A DNA stretch of 64,000 nucleotides from Bog-756 sp963778165. Its GTDB lineage: Bacteria; Actinomycetota; Acidimicrobiia; Acidimicrobiales; RAAP-2. Positions 50,966-59,755 of the stretch are shown one piece after another. The stretch lies in assembly GCA_963778165.1 (NCBI GenBank), contig CAVZTE010000004.1, positions 248,001 to 312,000 of the forward strand. Direction: 5' to 3'. The notes beneath the pieces are model-generated. The model saw nothing but the letters and a program-made list of their open reading frames with translations, had not been told where the DNA came from and searched no databases. Both the position numbers and the translations under genes were made by a program. Within the stretch, counting starts at the first letter, position 1; each line of letters opens with the position of its first letter.

Positions 50966-52606
50966 TCAGGCCCCGTCCCCCTGCAGGAGCAGGACCCCGG
51001 ACGGCGTGCCACCCCCGGAGGTGACCACCGCCGTTTTGGCGTCGGTGACCTGTCGCTCGCCGGCCTCGTGCCGGAGCTGCACCACCGCCTCGTAGAGGAA
51101 CCCGAAGCCGTGGGTGCGGCCCTCCGAGAGCTGCCCGCCATGGGGATTCACCGGCAGCTCACCGTCCAGGGCGATGCGGCGCCCCTGGTCCAGCCAGTCG
51201 TTGGCCTCGCCGAACCCGCAGAAGCCCAGGGCCTCGAGCCAGGAGATGGCGTTGAAGGTGAAGCCGTCGTAGAGCAGGGCCAGATCCACGTCGGCCGGCT
51301 GCAGCTGCGACCGCGACCACAGGTGGGCCGACTGGCCCAACACCTGTGGTTCATGGGTGACCGTCCCCTGGTCCCACGAGACCCGCTCGAGGATCTGGGT
51401 TCCCACCGACTCGATACGGATGGCCGGTCGCGGCCGGTCGGCGGCCGTCGACGCATCGGACACGACCACTGCGATCGATCCGTCACAGGGCACGTCGCAG
51501 TCGAAGAGCCCGAAGGGAGAGGTGATGGGCCGGGCCGACAGGTAGTCGTCCATGGTCATCGGCTCCCGGTAGATGGCGGCCGGATTGCGTGCGGCGTTGG
51601 CCCGGCCGTTGAGGGCGATCAGGCCCAGCATCTCGCGGGGCGCCCCGTACCGGTGCAGGTACTGATTGGCGTTCATGCCGATCCAGTTGGAGGCCGACAT
51701 GGCTCCGAAGGGCACCCGCCACGCGGCCCAACCCGACGAGCGGGATCCCCCGCCGCCGCCCAGGCCCAGGGTGGCGAAGGACGACTCCCACACCGTGCGG
51801 AAGCACAGGACATGGCGGCACAGCCCGGAGGCCACCGCCAACATGGCGGCGATCACCGAGCCGCCCGGGCCCGGGAGGTCCCCACCCCCGTTGATCCAGG
51901 TGGGCCGGAGCCGGAGCGCCTCTTCCACCGCGGTGACCCCCCCTTCGCTCATCCCCATCCCCACCGCCCCGGGGTAGGTCGAGAGCCCGTCGATGTCCTC
52001 GAGCTCCAGTCCGGCATCGGCCACCGCCTGCAGGCAGGCATCGACGGTCAGCGAGAGCGGATCCACCAGCAGCCGGCGGCCGATGGCCGACCGCCCCACC
52101 CCGGTCAGCACCGATCGGTGCTCGAACCGGTCGTCGCTCAACGGCCGACGAGGGATGGGACGCTCGGGCTCGGGGACCGGGTTGTGGGTTTGGGTCTCCG
52201 CGGTCAGCTCGAACAACGGGAGCCACACGTCTTCGTGCTGCTCGAACCGGACCGTCACCTGGCGGCCGATGGACACCTCCTCCGGCTCACTCCCCACGAT
52301 CATGGTGGTGAGCCGGACCGAGGGATCCTCAGCCAGGGCGATGACCGCCAGGACGTAGGGAGGCACGAAGGCCGGGTGCCACTGGTGCTGGTTCACCGTG
52401 AAGCCGATGATGGTGCCCTGACCCGAGACCACCGAGGGCTCCCACCTCCGGCTCCGGCACACCGGGCAGATCGGGACGGGCGGATGGACCAGTGAGGAGC
52501 ACTCGGTGCACCGCTGGATGCGGAGCAGCCCGTCCTCACCGGAGGTCCAGAACCATCGGGTGGCCGGCGTCAACTCCGGAAGCGGCCTCGGGGGGACGGT
52601 GGTCAT
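50966..52606 (-). CDS. DUF35 zinc-ribbon/OB-fold and thiolase (Ltp2-like) fusion
   Basis: A 546-residue fusion. The N-terminal ~150 residues are a DUF35 protein, with zinc ribbon CTECSSLVHPPVPICPVC followed by an OB fold (GQGTIIGFTVNQHQWHPAF). A ~20-residue linker leads to a thiolase-superfamily domain (about 170-546) with LYDGFTFNAISWLEALGFCG and VNPHGGQLSEGRTHGFGFLYEA. These are the blocks of Ltp2-type lipid-transfer/aldolase proteins rather than classical thiolases. In steroid side-chain degradation Ltp2 acts as an aldolase only together with a separate DUF35 partner (ChsH2); here both are one chain. The ATG at 52606 overlaps the stop of the dehydrogenase gene. Likely reaction: retro-aldol release from a beta-hydroxyacyl-CoA. 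Confidence 0.85.
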   Translation of the reverse strand: MTTVPPRPLPELTPATRWFWTSGEDGLLRIQRCTECSSLVHPPVPICPVCRSRRWEPSVVSGQGTIIGFTVNQHQWHPAFVPPYVLAVIALAEDPSVRLTTMIVGSEPEEVSIGRQVTVRFEQHEDVWLPLFELTAETQTHNPVPEPERPIPRRPLSDDRFEHRSVLTGVGRSAIGRRLLVDPLSLTVDACLQAVADAGLELEDIDGLSTYPGAVGMGMSEGGVTAVEEALRLRPTWINGGGDLPGPGGSVIAAMLAVASGLCRHVLCFRTVWESSFATLGLGGGGGSRSSGWAAWRVPFGAMSASNWIGMNANQYLHRYGAPREMLGLIALNGRANAARNPAAIYREPMTMDDYLSARPITSPFGLFDCDVPCDGSIAVVVSDASTAADRPRPAIRIESVGTQILERVSWDQGTVTHEPQVLGQSAHLWSRSQLQPADVDLALLYDGFTFNAISWLEALGFCGFGEANDWLDQGRRIALDGELPVNPHGGQLSEGRTHGFGFLYEAVVQLRHEAGERQVTDAKTAVVTSGGGTPSGVLLLQGDGA

Positions 52607-53673
52607 GGGGCGAAGCTCGGCCGGCCCTGTTGCAGGGTGGCGATGATCTGGGGCAGCTCCACCGAGGTGCGGATCCCCGGCGGTGCATCGCAGACGAAGG
52701 GCACGACGTTCACGGCCCGATTGGCGGTGTAGCCCGGCATCCAGTCGCCCATGGTCTCGAGGGGGACGGCGAAGCGCATGTCCACGTCGAGGGGGGCGTC
52801 CCCGGCCACCGTCACCCGCCAACCGGTGGCGCGCGGCTGCCAGTCGGGCTCGAGCTCGGAGGTGCAGTACCAGGTGGCCACGAAGCTGAGCAACGGCTTA
52901 CCCCCTCGCAGGCCGGTCACCCGCATCCGCTGGGCTGCCACCGTGCCCTGCTCCAGGCGGCCGGCCACGATGTCCACCGCCCGGCGGGTCAGGGCGATCT
53001 CCCCGTCGGCCTCCACCGAGTCGAGGGGGAGGGAGATGGCCTCGGCCAGCAGCCGGAGGGACGGGCCGAAGCTCTGGATCCCGTAGGACCACCGGCTGTG
53101 GTCGAAGGCCGCCGGGTCCCCGCCGAAGCCCATCAGGTCGAACAGGAGCTCGGGCGAGTTGCGCTGCGACAGGTCGGCGAACTCCTCGATGACCAGGCTC
53201 TCGAGCTGTCGCTGGATCGAGGTGAGGACCAGGGGGACCGCCTCGGAGATGAACCCGGGACTGCTCCCGGTGCTGTGGATCGAGGTGCCTCCCTGCCGGC
53301 ACGCCGCTTCGATCCGCTCACGCAACCCCGGGTCCATGCCCGCCGGGTGGTGGAACTCACCACAGGTGGTCACCACATTGGATCCGGACTCCAACAGGCG
53401 ACAGACGTCGTCGACGTCGAGCGCCCGGGGCATGTACAGCACGCACTCGGCCCCCAGCGCCACGATGTCGTCGATGGATCGGGTGGCGGTGACCCCGGTG
53501 GGGCCGAGCCCGCAGAGCCCGCCGGCATCGCGGCCGGCCTTGTCCTCCGAGTACACGTAGAGACCGGCCAACGACAGGTCGGGGTGCTCCACCACCCCGC
53601 GGAGGGATCGGGCACCGATGGTTCCCGTGGCCCACTGGACCACCCGGTACGGCTCTCTCAACTCGTCGCTCAC
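52603..53673 (-). CDS. DapB/2,4-diaminopentanoate dehydrogenase-like oxidoreductase
   Basis: A 356-residue NAD(P)-dependent enzyme. The Rossmann start YRVVQWATGTIGARSLRGVVEHP (residues 8-30) and the later TSIHSTGSSPGFISEAVPLVLTSI are typical of the dihydrodipicolinate-reductase-like family that includes 2,4-diaminopentanoate dehydrogenase. Actinobacteria carry many members of unknown substrate in lipid and steroid catabolic clusters. It is translationally coupled to the DUF35-thiolase gene (ATGA at 52603-52606). An amine or carbonyl intermediate of the local pathway is the probable substrate. Confidence 0.82.
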   Translation of the reverse strand: MSDELREPYRVVQWATGTIGARSLRGVVEHPDLSLAGLYVYSEDKAGRDAGGLCGLGPTGVTATRSIDDIVALGAECVLYMPRALDVDDVCRLLESGSNVVTTCGEFHHPAGMDPGLRERIEAACRQGGTSIHSTGSSPGFISEAVPLVLTSIQRQLESLVIEEFADLSQRNSPELLFDLMGFGGDPAAFDHSRWSYGIQSFGPSLRLLAEAISLPLDSVEADGEIALTRRAVDIVAGRLEQGTVAAQRMRVTGLRGGKPLLSFVATWYCTSELEPDWQPRATGWRVTVAGDAPLDVDMRFAVPLETMGDWMPGYTANRAVNVVPFVCDAPPGIRTSVELPQIIATLQQGRPSFAP

Positions 53674-53722
53674 AACTCCCCCACTCCCACGGTCGTCGTC
53701 ACCACTGGCTGGTCATCGTCTA

Positions 53723-54643
53723 TCAGACCGTGCTGCTGCCATCAGCCAGCGAGGCCTTGTAGAGGACATTGGTGGCCAGGCGCATGTGGGCCGCGTCGAC
53801 CAGCTTGCCGTCCCGGCCGATGGCCCCCACCCCCTCGGCCTCGGAGCTGCGGTAGGTGGCGATGGACTCACGGGCCTCGGCGATCTCCCTCTCCGTGGGG
53901 GCGAAGACCTCGTTGGCCACGGTGATCTGGTCCGGATGGATGGCCCACTTTCCGTCGAAGCCCAACAAGCTGGCGTGCACCGCCGATCGCCGGTACCCCT
54001 CCAGGTCCCGGTACGCCGGGTAGGGGGCATCGATGGCATCGATGCCGGCTCCCCGCGCCGCGGCCAGAATCTGGACCCGGGCGAAGTGCCAGAAGTCACC
54101 GGGGTACTCGCTGATGGGGTCGAAGTTGCCGTCCACCCGGGCCCGTAACGACGCCGACAGATCGCCGGCCCCGAAGATGATGGCTTCGAGCCGGTCGCTG
54201 GCCCGGGCGATTTCCGCGGCGTTGGAGAGCCCTTCGGCCTCTTCGATCAACACCTCCAGCCCGATCCGCTTGGTCAGGCCCAGCTTGGCCTCGAGTTGGG
54301 TGAGGAGCACGTCGACCCACCACACGTCCCGAGCCGTGCGGGCCTTGGGGACGATGAGCACGTCCAGTGACTCCCGTGCCCCGGTGACCACTTCGATGAT
54401 GTCGCCGTAGCACCACGGGGTCTCCAGGCCGTTCACCCGCACGGCGCGCACCGTCCGGCCCCAGTCGCATCCGGTCAGGGTGGCCACGGCCGTTCCCCGC
54501 GCCGCCTCTTTGGCCACCGGGGCGCAGGCGTCTTCGAGGTCCAAGAAGACCAGATCGGCATCGGAGCCCGCGGCCTTCTCGCACATCCGCTCACTGCTGG
54601 CCGGGGTGGCCAGCTCGGAGCGTCGGGCACGGGGTTCTTGCAC
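53723..54643 (-). CDS. CitE/HpcH-type CoA-ester lyase
   Basis: A 306-residue TIM-barrel lyase. The N-terminal RRSELATPASSERMCEKA, metal-binding FLDLEDACAP near residue 35, LIVPKARTARDV, EVLIEEAEGL, IIFGAGDLSASL and GFDGKWAIHPDQI match the malyl-CoA/citramalyl-CoA/citrate-lyase-beta family. It cleaves or forms a beta-hydroxyacyl-CoA with magnesium. A GTG at 54643 is used. It lies 24 bases after the CoA-transferase gene on the same strand, which fits activation to a CoA ester followed by C-C cleavage. Confidence 0.86.
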   Translation of the reverse strand: MQEPRARRSELATPASSERMCEKAAGSDADLVFLDLEDACAPVAKEAARGTAVATLTGCDWGRTVRAVRVNGLETPWCYGDIIEVVTGARESLDVLIVPKARTARDVWWVDVLLTQLEAKLGLTKRIGLEVLIEEAEGLSNAAEIARASDRLEAIIFGAGDLSASLRARVDGNFDPISEYPGDFWHFARVQILAAARGAGIDAIDAPYPAYRDLEGYRRSAVHASLLGFDGKWAIHPDQITVANEVFAPTEREIAEARESIATYRSSEAEGVGAIGRDGKLVDAAHMRLATNVLYKASLADGSSTV

Positions 54644-54667
54644 AGCTCTCTCCCGGGGTCGTGGCGG

Positions 54668-55870
54668 TCAGATGACACCCGACGCCCGGAGGGCGGCGAG
54701 TCGTTCGGGGTCCAGGCCCAGCAGGTCGCCGAAGACGGCGTCACAGTCCGCTCCGAGGCTGCGCCCGAGGTAGTTGACCCGACCCGGCGTCTCGGTCAGC
54801 ACCGCCACCGGCGCCTGCACCCTGATGGGTCCGAGGTCGGGGTCGTCGACCTGGACGAAGGATCCCCGGGCCCGGAGGTGTTCGTCACCCAGCAGCTGCT
54901 CGGCGTCGTAGACGGCCGCCGCCGCCACCGAGCCGGCCTCGAACACCGCCATGGCTTCGTCGAGGGTGCGACCCCGGATCCAGTCGGCCACCAGCCCGTC
55001 GACTTCGGCGGCCCGCCGCTGGCGCGGGAGCGGGTCGACGTAGTCAGGATTGTCGGCCAGATCCGGACGGTCGATGGCCCGGTACACCCGGGCGGCGATG
55101 TTGGGGGAGGCACTGGAGATGGCCAGCCACTTGTCGTCCGAGGTCCGGTACACGTTGCGGGGGGCGCTGGCATCGATGCGGTTGCCCACCCGGCCGGTGA
55201 CCCGGCCCAGCTGATCGAAGGCCAGGGTGGAGGACTCGATGAGCCGGGCCAGGGGCTCGATGAGGTTCACGTCCACCAGTTGGCCACCGCCCCCGTGGAC
55301 GTCCCGGTGGTAGAGGGCCATCATCACCGCGTAGGTGGCGGCCAGAGCGGCCACCCCGTCGGCCAACATGAACGGCGGCAGGGTGGGCGGCCCGTCGGGT
55401 TGCCCGGTCAGGTGGGCGAAGCCGCTCATGGCCTCGGCCAGCGTGCCGAACCCGGGCCGGTCACTCTTCGGCCCACCCCGTCCGTAGCCGGTGATGTGGA
55501 GCATGACCAGCTGCGGGTGGCGATCGTGGACCGACTCGTAGTCGACCCCCCACCGCACCAGTGCGGTCGGCCGATTGTTGATGACCAGCACGTCGCTCTC
55601 ATCGAGCAGGCGGTGGAAGAGATCCTGACCGTCTGGCTGGCGGAGGTCCAGGGTCACGCAGCGCTTGTTGCGGCCCATGCTCTTCCACACCAGCCCGATC
55701 TGGTCCTTCCGGTCGCCCCAGGTGCGGAGGGGATCACCGGCCCCGGGCTGCTCCACCTTGATGACGTCGGCCCCGAACTCCCCCATGGCCGTGGCCACCA
55801 GCGGCCCGGCGGCCAGCGTGGCCGCGTCCACCACCCGGATCCCGTCGAGGGGAGCGGCCGGCTCAGCCAT
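54668..55870 (-). CDS. Class III CoA-transferase (CaiB/BaiF family)
   Basis: A 400-residue enzyme moving CoA from a donor thioester to a carboxylic acid. LDGIRVVDAATLAAGPLVATAMGEFGADVIKVEQPGAGDPLR is the family N-terminus. The middle has NRPTALVRWGVDYE and FMLADGVAALAATYAVMMAL, where the catalytic Asp is expected. The ATG at 55870 lies 8 bases inside the 3' end of the monooxygenase gene, so the monooxygenase, CoA-transferase and lyase are one transcript. It probably activates the acid produced by the monooxygenase or amidohydrolase. Confidence 0.9.
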   Translation of the reverse strand: MAEPAAPLDGIRVVDAATLAAGPLVATAMGEFGADVIKVEQPGAGDPLRTWGDRKDQIGLVWKSMGRNKRCVTLDLRQPDGQDLFHRLLDESDVLVINNRPTALVRWGVDYESVHDRHPQLVMLHITGYGRGGPKSDRPGFGTLAEAMSGFAHLTGQPDGPPTLPPFMLADGVAALAATYAVMMALYHRDVHGGGGQLVDVNLIEPLARLIESSTLAFDQLGRVTGRVGNRIDASAPRNVYRTSDDKWLAISSASPNIAARVYRAIDRPDLADNPDYVDPLPRQRRAAEVDGLVADWIRGRTLDEAMAVFEAGSVAAAAVYDAEQLLGDEHLRARGSFVQVDDPDLGPIRVQAPVAVLTETPGRVNYLGRSLGADCDAVFGDLLGLDPERLAALRASGVI

Positions 55871-57212
55871 GGGGAGCCGGTTCCGGGCGGGCCAGCCCGA
55901 GGGTGTCGCGCAGGGTGTCGCCGGTGTAGCGGTCCCGGAACGATCCGCGGCGCTGGAGCTCGGGAACCACCAGCCGGACCATGTCCTCATAGGCGCCGGG
56001 TGAGTGGGTGGCCGCTATCACGAAGCCGTCACAGGCCTCGGCTTCGATCCACTCCTCCATCTGGTCGGCCACCTCGGTGCCCGTGCCCACGAAGCGGGGA
56101 CCCTGGAGGAGGGTGGCCCGGTGGCCGGCCAGATCGGCCAGGGTCACCGTGTCGCCGCCGATGTGCTGGCGCAGGTTCTGCACCAGGCCCCGGATGCCCG
56201 ACACCGAGGCGATGAGCTCGTCGGTGATGGGGTCGTCGAGGGCCATCCCGGAGAAGTCGTAGTTCATGAGCTCCGACAGCAACGCCAGGGAGGCCTGGGG
56301 ATCGACCAGCGAGTTGAGGAACAGGTCCTCGCGCTCCTCGGCGTGGGCCTGGGACTCCCCGACCACGGTGTAGACCATCGGCAGCATCTTGACCGACCCG
56401 GGATCGCGGCCGGCGGCGGCGATCGACTCCTTCTGGTCCTTGTAGTGGGAGCGGGCGATCTCCATGTCGGGGTCGCCGGTGAAGATCAACTCGGCCCACC
56501 GCGCCGCGAAGTCGCGGCCCCGGCCCGACGAGCCGGCCTGGAGCAGCACCGGGCGACCCTGGGGGGACCGGGGGACGGTGAGCGGGCCACGGGCGTTGAA
56601 CCACTCGCCCCGGTGGTCGAGCTCGTGGACCTTGTCCGGGTCGGCGAAGTACCCGCTGGCCCGGTCGAGCACCAGGGCGTCGTCCTCCCAGGTGTCCCAG
56701 AGCCCGGTCGTCACCTCGAGGAATTCGTCGGCCCGGTCGTAGCGGGCATCGTGGCCCAGGTGCTCCTCGAACCCGTAGTTCTGGGCCTCGCTGTCGTTGA
56801 CCGAGGTGACGATGTTCCAGGCGGCGCGGCCACCGGACAGGTGGTCGAGGGTGGCGAAGGTCCGGGCCACATGGAACGGGGAGTAGTACGTGGTCGAGTA
56901 GGTGGCACCCAGCCCGATGTGCGAGGTGGCCGCGGCGGCGATGCCCAGGACGATGCTGAGGTCCAGCTTCACCGGTCGGGCCCCCAGGCGGACGGCGTCG
57001 GCCACCGACCCGCCGTAGATCCCCGGCATGGCCAGGCGGTCGTCGAAGAACATCATGTCGAAGCAGCCCTCTTCGAGGGTCCGGCCCAGCTTCGAGTAGT
57101 AGCTGGCGTTGAGAAATCCGTGTTCGGTGGCAGGATGTCGCCACGATCCGGCGTACACCGTCGTGCTCCCCGCCTGCATGAAGCCCACCAAGGACATCTG
57201 CTGCTTTGCCAT
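55863..57212 (-). CDS. FMN-dependent luciferase-like monooxygenase (NtaA/SnaA/DszA type)
   Basis: A 449-residue TIM-barrel flavin monooxygenase. MSLVGFMQAGSTTVYAGSWRHP at the N-terminus, FFDDRLAMPGIYGG, HVARTFATLDHLSGGRAAWNIVTSVNDSEAQNYG, the R-Y-D-R-A-D-E-F-L-E block and VLLQAGSSGRGRDFAARWAELIF are diagnostic of the NtaA/SnaA/DszA group. Members need FMNH2 from a separate reductase and oxidise nitrilotriacetate, sulfones, sulfonates or related compounds. The ATG at 57212 is divergent from gntR by ~80 bases and begins a monooxygenase-CoA-transferase-lyase operon. No reductase gene is visible nearby. Confidence 0.88.
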   Translation of the reverse strand: MAKQQMSLVGFMQAGSTTVYAGSWRHPATEHGFLNASYYSKLGRTLEEGCFDMMFFDDRLAMPGIYGGSVADAVRLGARPVKLDLSIVLGIAAAATSHIGLGATYSTTYYSPFHVARTFATLDHLSGGRAAWNIVTSVNDSEAQNYGFEEHLGHDARYDRADEFLEVTTGLWDTWEDDALVLDRASGYFADPDKVHELDHRGEWFNARGPLTVPRSPQGRPVLLQAGSSGRGRDFAARWAELIFTGDPDMEIARSHYKDQKESIAAAGRDPGSVKMLPMVYTVVGESQAHAEEREDLFLNSLVDPQASLALLSELMNYDFSGMALDDPITDELIASVSGIRGLVQNLRQHIGGDTVTLADLAGHRATLLQGPRFVGTGTEVADQMEEWIEAEACDGFVIAATHSPGAYEDMVRLVVPELQRRGSFRDRYTGDTLRDTLGLARPEPAPHG

Positions 57213-57279
57213 GGAACTCACCACACTCCCGTTTCGCTGGCGGCCACCGCAGTGCTGGCGCCTCCCCACTTTTGAAATG

Positions 57280-57299
57280 TAGTATCTGATATGTCAGAT
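57280..57299 (+). promoter_or_regulatory. GntR operator overlapping a leaderless start
   Basis: ATCTGA-TATG-TCAGAT (57284-57299) is a perfect inverted repeat whose spacer contains the start codon of gntR (ATG 57291). TAGTAT (57280-57285) is a likely -10 box 5 bases before that ATG, so the transcript would be leaderless. Binding here would block the gntR transcript directly, and the divergent monooxygenase operon starts ~75 bases away. Confidence 0.6.
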
Positions 57300-57959
57300 T
57301 TCAAGCCGATAGGCGGCACGGTCCGGGCCCGGGCCGCCGGCGAGCTCCGCGATCGCATCCTCACCGGCCGACTGCGACCCGGCTCACGACTGGACCTCGA
57401 CGAGATCACCGAGGAGTTCGGGACCAGTCGGACCCCGGTCCGCGAGGCCCTGCTCGAGCTGTCCTACGAAGGCCTGGTCACCGTCACGCCCCGGAGCGGC
57501 ATCACGGTGGTCGGGATCACCCCCGAGGACGCCATCGACAACTTCGCCGTGCTGGCCACCCTGTCGGGCAAAGCGGCCCAATGGGCTACCGAGAGAATCT
57601 CGCCACCCGAGTTGGACGCACTCCACGACCTGGCCGGCGCGGTGGGGGAAGCCGACGACGTGGTGGCGGCCAACTGGAGCTTCCACCGCGCCCTCAATCG
57701 GGCCTCGGGGTCGCCCCGCCTGCTGACGTTCCTGCGCCAAGCGGTCCGGGTGGTGCCGGCCAGCTACTTCGAGCTCTTCCCCGAACAGGTCCGCCGGAGC
57801 CGCTCCGATCACGCCCTGGTGCTGGAGGCCATCGACCGGGGCGACGCCGCCTCGGCCCGCACCCTCACCGAGTCCCACGTCCTCGACGCCGGTGCCGCCC
57901 TGGGCGACTGGCTGAGGACCAGGGCGCAGGAGAGCGCGGTGGGCTCCCCCGGCAGCTGA
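57291..57959 (+). CDS. GntR-family (FCD domain) transcriptional regulator
   Basis: A 222-residue regulator of the FadR/FCD class. The winged HTH at about residues 10-75 contains ELRDRILTGRLRPGSRLDLDEITEEFGTSRTPVREALLELSYEGLVTVTPRSG. The helical FCD ligand domain (about 80-215) has the metal-binding His pattern in FHRALNRASGS and SDHALVLEAI...ESHV. It sits at the centre of the catabolic island between divergent operons and has a palindrome at its own start, so it is the obvious pathway regulator, sensing an organic acid or CoA intermediate. Confidence 0.9.
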   Translation: MSDFKPIGGTVRARAAGELRDRILTGRLRPGSRLDLDEITEEFGTSRTPVREALLELSYEGLVTVTPRSGITVVGITPEDAIDNFAVLATLSGKAAQWATERISPPELDALHDLAGAVGEADDVVAANWSFHRALNRASGSPRLLTFLRQAVRVVPASYFELFPEQVRRSRSDHALVLEAIDRGDAASARTLTESHVLDAGAALGDWLRTRAQESAVGSPGS

Positions 57960-57972
57960 GCGGCCGAACCGC

Positions 57973-59271
57973 TCAGGCCCCTGCGGCAACCGCCCTCCGG
58001 GCCCTGGTCCGGTAGCCCTCGAGCTTCTCGTCGGCCGTGCGGACCCGGGTGCTGCGCGACATCGTGGACACGTCGTGCCCGGCGGCCCGGGCCCGGAGGG
58101 CGCTGACGGTCGCATCCTCTTTGGCGATGCGGGTGAAGGGGTCGAACGAGTACCACCGCATGGCGTTCTCGTGGGTCATCTTCTTCACGTCGCCGGCCGG
58201 GACGCTGTTCTTCGTGAACTCGGCCTGGAGCTCCTCGGGGGCCTCGGGCCACATGGAGTCGCTGTGGGGGTAGTCGGCCTCCCAGGCGATGTTGTCGATG
58301 CCGATGGCGTCACGAAGCTGGATCCCCACCGGGTCGCTGATGAAGCAGGTCAAGAAGTGCTCACGGAACACCTCACTCGGGAGACGTCCCCCGAAGTCCT
58401 GCAGGGTCCAGGCACTGTGCATCTCGAAGGTGCGGTCCACCCGCGACAGGAAGTACGGGATCCATCCGGTGCCACCTTCGGAGAGCGCCACCCGCAGGTC
58501 GGGGAATTGCTTGAGCACCCGGGACCAGAGGAGGTCTGCCGCCGCCGACTGGATGTTCATCGGCTGCAGGGTGATCATGACGTCGGGTGGGGAGTCGACG
58601 GCCGGAATGGACAGCCGCCCGGAGGAGCCCAGGTGGATGGAGAGCACGGTCCCCGTATCGCAGCACGCCCGCCAGACCGGGTCCCAGTAGTCGTCATGGA
58701 AGCTGGGGTAGCCCAGGGCGGCGGGGTTCTCCGTGAAGCTCAAGGAGTGACAGCCCTTGGCCGCCACCCGGCGAACCTCGTCGGCGGTGGCCTCGGCATC
58801 CCAGATCACCGGGACGGCCATGGGGATGAACCGCTCCGGGTAGGCCCCGCACCACTGGTCGATGTGCCAGTCGTTGTACGCCCGGACCAGGGCCTGCGAC
58901 AGGGCGGGGTCGTCACTGGCGAAGACCCGGGCCGTGAAGGTCGGGAACGAGGGAAAGTTCATCGAGGCCAGAACCCCGCCTGCGTCCATGTCCTTGACCC
59001 GCTCGTTGACGTCGTAGCAGCCGGGGCGGACCTCGTCGAGGCTCTGCGGCTCCAGCCCGTACTCCTCCTTGGGCCGCCCGGCCACGGCGTTCAGAGCCGC
59101 GGTTTCCATGACCACCTTGCCAAAGGTCCAGACGTCGGAGCCCTCTTCGTTGCGGGTCAGCTTCGGGGCCCGATCCTGGTACTTGGCGTCGAGGTGGCCA
59201 ACGAAGAGATCAGGCGGTTCGATGATGTGGTCATCGACGCTGATCAGGATGAGGTCATCGGCCTGGTTCAT
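57973..59271 (-). CDS. Amidohydrolase-2 family protein (metal-dependent hydrolase/decarboxylase-like)
   Basis: A 432-residue TIM-barrel metal enzyme. The N-terminal ISVDDHIIEPPDLF contains the metal-binding pattern D-x-H. Other blocks are VLSIHLGSSGR, LRVALSEGGTGWIPYFL and WEADYPHSDSMWPEA with the catalytic Asp. Related proteins are non-oxidative decarboxylases or C-C/C-N hydrolases, and members of this actinobacterial subgroup are often next to steroid or aromatic CoA-catabolic genes. The ATG at 59271 has GGGAGGG 3-6 bases upstream. It converges on gntR with a 13-base gap and is divergent from the transporter operon. Confidence 0.86.
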   Translation of the reverse strand: MNQADDLILISVDDHIIEPPDLFVGHLDAKYQDRAPKLTRNEEGSDVWTFGKVVMETAALNAVAGRPKEEYGLEPQSLDEVRPGCYDVNERVKDMDAGGVLASMNFPSFPTFTARVFASDDPALSQALVRAYNDWHIDQWCGAYPERFIPMAVPVIWDAEATADEVRRVAAKGCHSLSFTENPAALGYPSFHDDYWDPVWRACCDTGTVLSIHLGSSGRLSIPAVDSPPDVMITLQPMNIQSAAADLLWSRVLKQFPDLRVALSEGGTGWIPYFLSRVDRTFEMHSAWTLQDFGGRLPSEVFREHFLTCFISDPVGIQLRDAIGIDNIAWEADYPHSDSMWPEAPEELQAEFTKNSVPAGDVKKMTHENAMRWYSFDPFTRIAKEDATVSALRARAAGHDVSTMSRSTRVRTADEKLEGYRTRARRAVAAGA

Positions 59272-59755
59272 GCATCCCTCCCGAGAGAATGTTCTTCTCC
59301 TGATGTCAAAACGATCCTATACCAAGGCCACCGACCCGGTACGGCCGAGGTGCAGGTTTCACTTCCCACGGAACGGGCAGAAGCAGGGTGGCCCGGTCGC
59401 AACCACGGATCGAGTTGGCCGCTCCGGGCTGGTGGGTGCTCACTTCCCGGCTAATTGCACGTGAGCGGAGTGACATATTCATCGGCGCAGAACGCCATGC
59501 GCCGGTGACGAAGCCTCGGTTATAGTCTCGCCAGAAGAGGCCGGTCAGCGGGACTGGGCTCGGGAGAAGGGGGACGGGTGAGAGAGTCGATGCGTCGTTT
59601 GACGCTAGTTGGCGTCGCTGTGCCTTCGCATCCGGTGGTGCTCCCGACGCGGACGACCGGGGCCGGTCACACACCACGACCTCGCCAACGGTGGTCACCA
59701 TGGGCCCTGGGCGCCCGTGGTGTCGCTCCCGACTGAGCGCTGAAAGGTACGGGGG
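59272..59755. other. Divergent control region between amidohydrolase and transporter
   Basis: About 480 bases without a convincing gene. TATAGT at 59521-59526 is a possible -10 box pointing to the transporter, with no clear -35 box. GAGAATGTTCTTCTC around 59285-59299 is a short imperfect palindrome in the amidohydrolase leader. Confidence 0.35.
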
